A stretch of DNA of 64,000 bases, taken from Ga0077555 sp033764055. Lineage in GTDB: Bacteria; Pseudomonadota; Alphaproteobacteria; Rhizobiales; Hyphomicrobiaceae. The stretch's first letter is position 1. Every line of letters starts with the position of its first letter. The notes beneath the pieces are model-generated. The model did not search any database and was not told where the DNA came from. It saw nothing but the letters and a program-made list of their open reading frames with translations. Positions 37,287 through 44,566 of this stretch are shown here, one piece after another. Location: the NCBI GenBank assembly GCA_033764055.1, contig JANRJI010000129.1:62001-126000 (forward strand), in the 5' to 3' direction. Made by a program: the position numbers and the translations under genes.

Positions 37287-38012
37287 ATGCTGACGACCGC
37301 TTTCACCGTGGATAGCGATCACGATCACCCGATGACGGGGGGCGGCCTCGCCCACAGGGAACCGCAGGACGCCCTGGCCGAGCGGCTGGCTGCCGGCGTG
37401 GCCCACACGCTCGAGGCCCGCGAGCACCTCTTTTGTGAGGGCGACCAGGCCACGCATGTCTATCGGGTCGAGGTGGGGCACATCTGCATCTACCGGATGA
37501 TGCCGGATGGGCGGCGTCAGGTCGTCGACTTCGCCTATCCTGGCGATGTCATCGGGCTCGGGGCACTCGGCGAGCACGCCGACAGCGCACAGGCCATGGA
37601 GAGGACCGTGGTTCGCGGTCTGCCCGTGGCGACACTCAAGGATCTGGCGCGCTTCGACTCGCAACTCGGCATCAAGCTTTACGAGGCCTTGTCGCGGGAG
37701 CTGCTGGCGGCGCGGGAGCTGCTGTTCACTGTCAGCCAGAGGACTGCTGCCGAGCGCGTCGCGGCCTTCTTGATGGCTCTCTCCCGTCGCAACGAGCGTC
37801 GTGGGGAGAAGCCTGACGAGATCGTGCTGCCGATGACCCGCATGGACATCGCCGATTTCCTCGGCCTGACCATCGAGACGGTCAGCCGCACCTTCACGCG
37901 CCTACGCACCGACGGTGTGATTGATCTCGAGCAATGCATCCTGGTCACGATACGCAATCCTGGCGCCTTGCAGGCTCTGGCGGAGGGCGGCCCGGAATCC
38001 CGCGCACGGTAG
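37287..38012 (+). CDS. Crp/Fnr-family regulator (FixK-like)
   Basis: A 241-residue transcription factor. The cyclic-nucleotide-binding-like beta roll includes EARE-HLFCEGDQATHVYRV and VVDFAYPGDVIGLG; the helix-turn-helix is MDIADFLGLTIETVSRTFTRLR, whose ExxSR recognition residues are those of FNR-type proteins that read TTGAT. The N-terminus lacks the cysteine cluster of FNR, so it is FixK-like and probably not itself an oxygen sensor. A matching TTGAT-N4-ATCAA box stands 95 bases before ccoN, about 0.7 kb downstream, which makes that operon its likely target. Confidence 0.9.
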   Translation: MLTTAFTVDSDHDHPMTGGGLAHREPQDALAERLAAGVAHTLEAREHLFCEGDQATHVYRVEVGHICIYRMMPDGRRQVVDFAYPGDVIGLGALGEHADSAQAMERTVVRGLPVATLKDLARFDSQLGIKLYEALSRELLAARELLFTVSQRTAAERVAAFLMALSRRNERRGEKPDEIVLPMTRMDIADFLGLTIETVSRTFTRLRTDGVIDLEQCILVTIRNPGALQALAEGGPESRAR

Positions 38013-38140
38013 CGACAATGGTCCTTCTACAGGGCATGGCGACGTACGCGGGCGGCCAAGCCAGTCAAATCGGTCGGGGGCAGGGGCCGGGAGGCGCCGT
38101 CGCCAGTGACGGGCACGGTCCGAAGCGTGGGCGACCGGCC

Positions 38141-38653
38141 ATGACCCCGCAGGATCCGAAGCTGAGGCTCGTCATCGCCGTCCTGGACGGGAAAGATGCA
38201 CTGTGGCCGACGTTGCGGTTGCTGGCCGAGAAGGGCATCGACTCTCAGCAAATTGGCTTGATCGCGCTGGCCGCGACCGTGGCGCGGCTCGCCGGCAACG
38301 GGTCGCCTCCCGCCGGCTCAGCGGGTCTGCTCGACGGCCTAGAGGTGCTTTCAGTCGCGACGGCAGCAGGCTCGGTGGTGGCCAGTCCGTGCCTGGTGCA
38401 TCTCTGGCGGACCGGGATTCGGCTGCCGGCACTGTGGGAGAATCATGCGGGCCAGCACCTTGTCCCGCGGCTCGCCTCCGACATCGAAAGCTGGGTGGCC
38501 CGGGGCTTCGCCGTCATCGCCGTGGCGCCGATGACGCCCGAGCAGCAGTGGGCGACGACGCGGGTCCTCCTGGCGTTTTCATCGGGTCCGGTCGAGACCC
38601 TCGAGTATTCGCTGACTGCGGAAGCCCGGGCAGCGTGGCCGTCGGGGGCATGA
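38141..38653 (+). CDS. uncharacterised alpha/beta protein upstream of ccoN
   Basis: I do not recognise the family. The 170-residue product looks soluble and alternates strands and helices (LRLVIAVLDGKDAL, GIDSQQIGLIAL, GFAVIAVAPMTPEQ), with no signal peptide or metal motif. The ATG at 38141 is chosen over the in-frame ATG at 38018 because the extra 41 residues are Gly-rich without structure. It lies between the FixK-like gene and the FNR box, reads in the cco direction, and is 129 bases after the regulator, so both may be transcribed together. Confidence is limited by the lack of a family match. Confidence 0.6.
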   Translation: MTPQDPKLRLVIAVLDGKDALWPTLRLLAEKGIDSQQIGLIALAATVARLAGNGSPPAGSAGLLDGLEVLSVATAAGSVVASPCLVHLWRTGIRLPALWENHAGQHLVPRLASDIESWVARGFAVIAVAPMTPEQQWATTRVLLAFSSGPVETLEYSLTAEARAAWPSGA

Positions 38654-38703
38654 TCCGGCGCCGTCCAGCACGAGGCGGCGAACGCAAATGCCTCACCGCA
38701 TCA

Positions 38704-38717
38704 TTGATCAATATCAA
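38704..38717 (+). promoter_or_regulatory. FNR/FixK (anaerobox) site of the cco operon
   Basis: TTGAT-CAAT-ATCAA is a perfect match to the consensus TTGAT-N4-ATCAA recognised by FNR, ANR and FixK proteins. It lies 95 bases before the ccoN start. For a class II promoter (site centred near -41.5) transcription would begin near 38752. The FixK-like gene at 37287 encodes a protein with the right recognition residues. Confidence 0.9.
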
Positions 38718-38812
38718 CGCCCGGGAGAATTCGCAGTGCGAGGACTTTTTTGCGCTGCGGCGGCAGTTGCGTCCGGAGCGCAATCGAGCGGTTCCATACG
38801 GGGGCGGGTTTG

Positions 38813-40459
38813 ATGACAAACACGACGGTCGAACGGCAGGCGTTCGCCGATGCTGGCGCCGTGATCGCAGCCGTGGCAACAGCGGGTCTCGGCGGCGTGA
38901 TGGCCGTAGGCACGAGCGAGCCGGCCATGGCTTTCCACGGCGCGCTGCTCGCAGTCGCTGCCATCATCGCGGGCATCACGGTGCTCAGGCACTATGGCGA
39001 GCCGAGCCAGACAGACGTCTACCTGGATGACCCCATCAAGGTGGCGACGATCGCCGCCGTCATCTGGGGCATTGCCGGCTTCGTGGTCGGCGACGTGCTG
39101 GCTTGGCAGCTTGCCTTCCCGGCGCTCAATCTCGATCTACCGTGGACGAGCTTCGGCCGACTGCGCCCGCTGCACACCTCGGCGGTGATCTTCGCCTTCG
39201 GCGGCAACGCCCTGCTGGCGACATCCTTCTACGTGGTCCAGCGCACGTCGCACGCGCGGCTGGCCGGGCGCTGGGCGCCGTGGTTCGTCGTCTGGGGCTT
39301 CCAGGTGTTCATCGCCATCGCGGGCACCGGCTATCTGCTCGGCGTCACCCAGGGCAAGGAGTATGCCGAGCCCGAGTGGTACGCAGACCTGTTTCTGACC
39401 ATCATCTGGGTCGTCTACCTGCTGGTCTTCCTCGGCACGCTCGCGCGGCGGAAAGAGCCCCACATCTACGTCGCGAACTGGTTCTACCTCGCCTTCATCG
39501 TCACCGTGGCGATGCTGCATCTCGTCAACAACACGACGCTGCCGGTGAGCCTGTTCTCGACGAAGAGCTACATCGTCTATGCCGGCGTGCAGGACGCGAT
39601 GACGCAGTGGTGGTACGGCCATAATGCAGTCGGCTTCTTCCTCACCGCCGGGTTCCTCGGGATCATGTACTATTTCATCCCGAAGCGGGTCGAGCGGCCG
39701 GTCTACTCCTCCCGCCTGTCGATCGTGCACTTCTGGACCCTCATCTTCATCTACATCTGGGCCGGCCCGCACCATCTGCATTACACCGCGCTGCCGGATT
39801 GGGCTCAGACCCTCGGGATGACGTTCTCGATCATGCTGTGGATGCCGTCTTGGGGCGGCATGATCAACGGCCTCATGACGCTCGCTGGCGCCTGGGACAA
39901 GCTCAGGACCGACCCGGTCGTGCGTCTCCTCGTCGTGTCGGTCGCGTTCTACGGCATGTCGACGTTCGAGGGGCCGCTCATGTCGATCAAGGCGGTGAAC
40001 TCGCTCTCGCACTACACAGACTGGACCATCGGGCACGTGCACTCGGGGGCGCTCGGCTGGGTCGCAATGGTCTCGTTCGGCGCCATCTACTGCCTGGTGC
40101 CGTGGCTGTGGAATCGGAAGGGTCTCTACTCGATCCGGCTGGTCGAGTGGCACTTCTGGATCTCGACACTGGGCATCCTCCTCTACATCACGGCGATGTG
40201 GGTCTCCGGCATCACCCAGGGCCTGATGTGGCGGGCCTACGACAAGCTCGGCTTCCTCCAGTACTCGTTCATCGAGACCGTGGAGGCGATGAAGCCCTAC
40301 TACATGATCCGCGCCGTGGGCGGACTGCTCTTCGTCATCGGCTCGCTGATCATGGCCTACAACGTCTGGCGCACCATCCGTGGCGACGTGTCCGTCGATC
40401 TCGCCGAGCAACCGCGCGTGGCGGCGGCTCCGAGCGTGCGCCTCACGGCGGCTGAGTGA
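38813..40459 (+). CDS. ccoN: cbb3-type cytochrome c oxidase subunit I
   Basis: The catalytic subunit of the cbb3 oxidase, a proton-pumping terminal oxidase with high oxygen affinity. The 548-residue protein has about 13 hydrophobic helices. Haem ligands fit the His of RPLHTSAVIFAF, and the copper/active-site region is AGPHHLHYTALPDWAQ. The final His pair is GHVHSGALGWVAM. The ATG at 38813 follows a G-rich leader; the open frame to 38750 has no family match. It starts the cco operon, 95 bases after the FNR box, with ccoO 16 bases behind. Confidence 0.97.
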   Translation: MTNTTVERQAFADAGAVIAAVATAGLGGVMAVGTSEPAMAFHGALLAVAAIIAGITVLRHYGEPSQTDVYLDDPIKVATIAAVIWGIAGFVVGDVLAWQLAFPALNLDLPWTSFGRLRPLHTSAVIFAFGGNALLATSFYVVQRTSHARLAGRWAPWFVVWGFQVFIAIAGTGYLLGVTQGKEYAEPEWYADLFLTIIWVVYLLVFLGTLARRKEPHIYVANWFYLAFIVTVAMLHLVNNTTLPVSLFSTKSYIVYAGVQDAMTQWWYGHNAVGFFLTAGFLGIMYYFIPKRVERPVYSSRLSIVHFWTLIFIYIWAGPHHLHYTALPDWAQTLGMTFSIMLWMPSWGGMINGLMTLAGAWDKLRTDPVVRLLVVSVAFYGMSTFEGPLMSIKAVNSLSHYTDWTIGHVHSGALGWVAMVSFGAIYCLVPWLWNRKGLYSIRLVEWHFWISTLGILLYITAMWVSGITQGLMWRAYDKLGFLQYSFIETVEAMKPYYMIRAVGGLLFVIGSLIMAYNVWRTIRGDVSVDLAEQPRVAAAPSVRLTAAE

Positions 40460-40475
40460 GCGGGGGATTGGCACC

Positions 40476-41204
40476 ATGAAACACGACGTCTTCGAGAAGA
40501 ACTCGATCATTCTGCTGGTCGGCATCCTGGTGATGGTGTCGATCGGCGGCCTGGTCCAGATCGCACCGCTGTTCTGGATCGACAGCACCATCGAGAAGGT
40601 GAAGGGCATGCGCCCCTACAGCCCGCTCGAGCAGGCCGGTCGCGACATCTACGTCCGCGAGGGCTGCTACAATTGTCACAGTCAGATGGTGCGGACGTTG
40701 CGCGACGAGGTCGAGCGCTACGGCCACTACAGCCTCGCTGCCGAGAGCATGTACGACCACCCGTTCCAGTGGGGGTCGAAGCGCACCGGCCCCGACCTCG
40801 CCCGGGTCGGCGGCAAGTACTCCGACCAGTGGCATGCCGAGCACATGATCAATCCGCGCAGCCTCGTGCCCGAGAGCATCATGCCGAGCTATCCGTGGCT
40901 CGCCACCAATAAGCTCGACACCACCAATCTCGGCGAGCGCATGCGCACGCTCAAAGCCGTCGGCGTCCCCTACACGGACGAGATGATCGCCAAGGCGCAG
41001 GACGACGTGAAGGCGCAGATCCAGTCCGAGGGGCGCGCGCAGCGCGATCTCAAGAAGCGCTACCCGAAGGCGAGGTCCGGCAAATTCGACGGCAAGCCCG
41101 GCAGCGAGCCGAGCGAGCTCGATGCGCTGGTCTCCTACCTGCAGATCCTCGGCCAGATGGTGGACTTCACCACCTTCGACGCCGCCGGTCCGAACCTGAG
41201 GTGA
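40476..41204 (+). CDS. ccoO: cbb3 oxidase monohaem subunit II
   Basis: A 242-residue membrane-anchored c-type cytochrome that passes electrons from CcoP to CcoN. The N-terminus has one hydrophobic helix (about 10-35, ILLVGILVMVSIGGLVQ), and the single haem-c motif CYNCH sits at residue 65. The axial methionine likely lies in LVPESIMPSYPWL. Length and order are typical. It starts 16 bases after ccoN and is followed by ccoQ after 7 bases. Confidence 0.97.
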   Translation: MKHDVFEKNSIILLVGILVMVSIGGLVQIAPLFWIDSTIEKVKGMRPYSPLEQAGRDIYVREGCYNCHSQMVRTLRDEVERYGHYSLAAESMYDHPFQWGSKRTGPDLARVGGKYSDQWHAEHMINPRSLVPESIMPSYPWLATNKLDTTNLGERMRTLKAVGVPYTDEMIAKAQDDVKAQIQSEGRAQRDLKKRYPKARSGKFDGKPGSEPSELDALVSYLQILGQMVDFTTFDAAGPNLR

Positions 41205-41211
41205 GGCAGCT

Positions 41212-41412
41212 ATGAGCTACCAGACTGTTGCATCGTTCAGCCAGGTGACCTCGCTGCTGATGTTCGTGGCGATGTTTCTCGGTGTCGTGATCTACGCGCT
41301 CTGGCCCGCCAACGGGCCGCGCTTCGAGGCGGCGCAGAGGCGAGCACTCGATCTCGATCATCAGCAGACGAAGCCGGGGATGGCCAAGCCGGATGAAAGG
41401 GGGGCCAGGTGA
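41212..41412 (+). CDS. ccoQ: cbb3 oxidase small subunit CcoQ/FixQ
   Basis: A 66-residue single-helix protein that stabilises the cbb3 complex. The N-terminus SYQTVASFSQVTSLLMFVAMF and the helix end VVIYALWPAN are typical, followed by a charged tail. Its TGA overlaps the GTG start of ccoP by 4 bases, so translation is coupled. Confidence 0.92.
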   Translation: MSYQTVASFSQVTSLLMFVAMFLGVVIYALWPANGPRFEAAQRRALDLDHQQTKPGMAKPDERGAR

Positions 41413-42278
41413 CTAAGAAGCACGAGATCGACGAGGTCACGGGCGTCGAGACCACGGGTCACGAGTGGGACGGGATCAAGGAGCTGAACAAGCCGCTGCC
41501 GAGGTGGTGGCTGCTCACCTTCTACGCCAGCATCGTGTGGGCCATCGGCTACTGGATCGTGTACCCCGCGTGGCCGCTCGCCAACGGCTATACCAAGGGC
41601 CTGTGGAGCTACAGCCAGCGAGCGACGGTGGCCAGCGAGGTGAAGGCGGGGGTCGATGCCCAGGCCGCGATGCGCGCCCAGCTGGACAAGACCACGCTCG
41701 GCGAGGTGAAGAAGAACCCCGAGCTGCTGAGGTTCGCGATGGCGGCGGGTGCGGCCTCCTTCCAGACGAACTGTGCGCCCTGCCACGGTCGCGGCGCACA
41801 AGGCTTCGTCGGCTATCCCAACCTCAATGACGACGACTGGCTCTGGGGCGGGACCGTCGATGAGGTCCACAAGACGATTCAGGTCGGCATCCGCAACGGC
41901 GACGATCAGGCCCGGGCCGTGGCCATGCCGCGGTTCGGCCTCGACAAGCTGCTCGACGACAAGCAGATCGCTGCCGTCACCGAGCAGGTTCTCGCGCTCA
42001 GTGGCAAACCGCACGACAAAGCGGCACTCGACGCGGGCTCCAAGGTCTACAAGGAGCAGTGTGCCAGCTGCCATGGCGACGACGGCAAGGGCAAGATCGA
42101 CCAGGGTGCGCCCAATCTGACCGACGGCATCTGGCTCTACGGTGGCAGCAGGGAGGCGATCGTCGAGTCGGTCCGCACGGGCCGGGGTGGTGTCATGCCG
42201 GCCTGGGCGCCGCGCCTCGACGCGGCGACCGTGAAGTCGCTGGCGGTCTACGTCCACAGCCTCGGCGGTGGAAAGTAG
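41409..42278 (+). CDS. ccoP: cbb3 oxidase dihaem subunit III
   Basis: A 289-residue dihaem cytochrome c that receives electrons from soluble cytochromes. The N-terminal helix (WWLLTFYASIVWAIGYW) is followed by two haem-c motifs, CAPCH near residue 125 and CASCH near 218. Axial-methionine regions AMPRFG and VMPAWA lie after them. The segment KHEIDEVTGVETTGHEWDGI at the start is the conserved FixP lead. It ends 37 bases before the small CxCxC frame. Confidence 0.97.
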   Translation: MTKKHEIDEVTGVETTGHEWDGIKELNKPLPRWWLLTFYASIVWAIGYWIVYPAWPLANGYTKGLWSYSQRATVASEVKAGVDAQAAMRAQLDKTTLGEVKKNPELLRFAMAAGAASFQTNCAPCHGRGAQGFVGYPNLNDDDWLWGGTVDEVHKTIQVGIRNGDDQARAVAMPRFGLDKLLDDKQIAAVTEQVLALSGKPHDKAALDAGSKVYKEQCASCHGDDGKGKIDQGAPNLTDGIWLYGGSREAIVESVRTGRGGVMPAWAPRLDAATVKSLAVYVHSLGGGK

Positions 42279-42315
42279 GTCGCCCATAGCCCGACTTCTG
42301 AAAGGAGCGGTTCCG

Positions 42316-42525
42316 ATGTGCGCTTGCGGGTGCGACTTGGCATCGACGCTGGCCGAGCAGCGGACGGCCGCCCGGTCTGGCGGTGCCGGCGACGGATTTC
42401 CCGCTGCCGGTCCGCTTCCGCTTCCGGACATCCCTAATCCGGCAGCTATCGTGACTGCCGTGATCGCGTGGCTCGGCCTGAGCCGTCGGATCCCGGCCGC
42501 GACAACAAGGAGCGCTGAGCGGTGA
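42316..42525 (+). CDS. small CxCxC protein in the cco operon
   Basis: A 69-residue frame that I do not recognise. It begins MCACGCDLAS, so Cys2, Cys4 and Cys6 form a CxCxC cluster; the middle is Gly/Pro-rich, and a hydrophobic stretch (AAIVTAVIAWLGL) may be a helix. AAAGGAG lies 9-10 bases before the ATG at 42316, and the TGA overlaps the GTG of ccoG by 4 bases, exactly as the real cco genes overlap each other. This context argues for translation. A chance frame is still possible; the Cys cluster suggests metal binding, perhaps copper, but that is a guess. Confidence 0.5.
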   Translation: MCACGCDLASTLAEQRTAARSGGAGDGFPAAGPLPLPDIPNPAAIVTAVIAWLGLSRRIPAATTRSAER

Positions 42526-44051
42526 CCACCGTCCTCGACAGGCGCGGCGATCCGAAAGCGGAGCCCGCAGGCATCGAGCGTCATGATGTCGAGGCCGTCA
42601 ATCAGGCGGCGCGCCGGCAGCTCTATGCCACGCGGCAAAGGATTTATCCGAAGCTGGCCCACGGCCAGTTCCGGACTCTGAAATGGATCGTCATGGCGGT
42701 GACGCTCGCCATCTACTACGGGCTGCCATGGCTGCGCTGGCATCGCGGGCCGGACCTGCCCGACCAGGCCGTGCTGATCGACATGGCAAACAACCGATAT
42801 TTCTTCTTCTTCCTCGAGATCTGGCCGCAGGAGTTCTACTACGTCACCGGTCTGCTCGTGCTGGCAGCGCTGGCACTGTTCCTCGCCACCGCGCTCGCGG
42901 GCCGGGTCTGGTGCGGCTACACATGCCCGCAGACGGTGTGGACCGACCTGATGATCACCGTCGAGCGGTTCTGGCAGGGGGACCGCAACGCGCGCATCCG
43001 GCTCGACAAGGAGCCGTGGGGTCCGACCAAGATCCTCAAGAAGGGGATGACGCACCTCTCCTGGCTGTCGATCGGCCTCCTGACGGGAGGGGCCCTCGTG
43101 TTCTATTTCCGCGACGCGCCGACGCTCGCCGTCGAGCTCGTCACTGGCAAGGCGCCTGCGATCGCCTATCTGTTCCTCGGCATCTTCACGGTCACGACCT
43201 ACCTGCTCGGCGGCATCGCCCGCGAGCAGGTCTGCATCTACATGTGCCCCTGGCCGCGCATCCAGGGCGCCATGACCGACCGCTATACGCTGCTCGTCAG
43301 CTACAAGCCGGAGCGTGGTGAGCCCCGGGGCCCGGTGCGGAAGGGAAAGGACGGACTGGTCGACTGGTCGGCGCGAGGCGACTGCATCGATTGCAAGGCC
43401 TGCGTCGCGGTCTGCCCGACGGGCATCGACATTCGCGACGGCTCACAGCTCGAATGCATCCAATGTGCGCTCTGTATCGACGCATGCGACGAGATCATGG
43501 ACAAGATCGGTCGTCCACGGGGCCTGATCGCCTACGAGACGGTCGCCAAGCAGGAGGCCGCGGCCAAGGGCCAGCATGAGCCGCACAGGTTCGTGCGCCC
43601 CCGCACGATGCTCTATGCTGGCGTGCTGGCGCTCGTCGGCATCGTCATGCTCGTCGCCTGGTTCAATCGCACCACTCTCGAGGTCAATGTGCTGCGTGAC
43701 CGGAATCCTCCGTTCGTGCGGCTGTCGGATGGCGGCGTACGCAACGGTTTCACGGTCAAGATTCTGAATAAGCTGCACGATCCACACGACTACACGCTCG
43801 CAGCCGTCGGCCTAGCCGGAGCGAGCCTGCGCATTGTCGGCTTCGAGGGCGAGACCGCGCCGAGGATCAAGGTTGCGACCGATGCCTTGCGCGAGCTGCG
43901 CGTGCTGATCAGCGTGTCGCGGGACGAGCTCGCCAAGCTCGCAGGCAACGGCTCGACGGACTTCGACATCGTCGTGAAGGACACTGCGACCGGCGCCGAG
44001 AAAAAGCGCCGCACGAGTTTCCAATATGCACCTCTCGGGGCTGGACAATGA
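42522..44051 (+). CDS. ccoG: cytochrome oxidase accessory ferredoxin CcoG/FixG
   Basis: A 509-residue membrane-bound iron-sulfur protein needed for cbb3 assembly; in Rhodobacter the homologue reduces Cu(II) to Cu(I). Seen here: transmembrane segments in the first 250 residues, the CGYTCPQTVW and CIYMCPWPRIQG membrane-edge Cys pairs, and two 4Fe-4S clusters (CIDCKACVAVCPTG and CIQCALCIDACDE). A last helix (MLYAGVLALVGIVMLVAWF) and a beta-rich periplasmic IG-like domain follow. The GTG at 42522 has AAGGAG 9 bases upstream. It overlaps ccoH by 4 bases. Confidence 0.96.
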   Translation: MTTVLDRRGDPKAEPAGIERHDVEAVNQAARRQLYATRQRIYPKLAHGQFRTLKWIVMAVTLAIYYGLPWLRWHRGPDLPDQAVLIDMANNRYFFFFLEIWPQEFYYVTGLLVLAALALFLATALAGRVWCGYTCPQTVWTDLMITVERFWQGDRNARIRLDKEPWGPTKILKKGMTHLSWLSIGLLTGGALVFYFRDAPTLAVELVTGKAPAIAYLFLGIFTVTTYLLGGIAREQVCIYMCPWPRIQGAMTDRYTLLVSYKPERGEPRGPVRKGKDGLVDWSARGDCIDCKACVAVCPTGIDIRDGSQLECIQCALCIDACDEIMDKIGRPRGLIAYETVAKQEAAAKGQHEPHRFVRPRTMLYAGVLALVGIVMLVAWFNRTTLEVNVLRDRNPPFVRLSDGGVRNGFTVKILNKLHDPHDYTLAAVGLAGASLRIVGFEGETAPRIKVATDALRELRVLISVSRDELAKLAGNGSTDFDIVVKDTATGAEKKRRTSFQYAPLGAGQ

Positions 44052-44566
44052 TCATGCGAGCCACTGTGCCGAGCGACGGCCGAGGCCGGAAGGAGATGAC
44101 GGGACGCCACGTCCTTCTCATCCTCGTGGCGTTTTTCGGCGTCGTATTCGCGGTCAACGGCGTGTTCCTGACGAAAGCCTTGTTCACCTACACGGGGGTG
44201 GTCTCGCAGGAGCCTTACGTGAAGGGGCTCCAGTACAACGCCCGGATCGCAGCTGGCGAGCGGCAGGCAAAGCTTGGTTGGCACGATGCCGCGAGCGTGA
44301 GTATCGACGGCGCCATTGCGGCGACGCTGATCGATCCCGACGGTCGCCCGGTGCGCAACCTGGTGCTGGAAGGCACCATCGGTCGGGCCGCGACGAGCCG
44401 GCTCGACCGGACCGTCACGCTGCGTGAGACCGAGCCTGGCCGCTATGTGGCGAGCGTCGGTCCGCTCGAGACGGGCACATGGGTCCTTTCTCTCGAGGCC
44501 AGGGGGGCCGATTGGGGAGCCGAGCCTGTCTATCGCATGAGGAGGCGCATATGGGTGAAGCAGTAG
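44048..44566 (+). CDS. ccoH: cbb3 assembly protein CcoH/FixH
   Basis: A 172-residue single-helix membrane protein (about 22-45, HVLLILVAFFGVVFAVNGVF) with a beta-rich periplasmic domain, needed for cbb3 assembly and stability. The FAVNGVFLTKALFTYTGVV region is the most conserved part of FixH. Its ATG overlaps the ccoG stop by 4 bases and its end overlaps the ccoI start by 16 bases. A start at the second Met (MTGRHV) would remove 16 residues and is also possible. Confidence 0.93.
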   Translation: MIMRATVPSDGRGRKEMTGRHVLLILVAFFGVVFAVNGVFLTKALFTYTGVVSQEPYVKGLQYNARIAAGERQAKLGWHDAASVSIDGAIAATLIDPDGRPVRNLVLEGTIGRAATSRLDRTVTLRETEPGRYVASVGPLETGTWVLSLEARGADWGAEPVYRMRRRIWVKQ

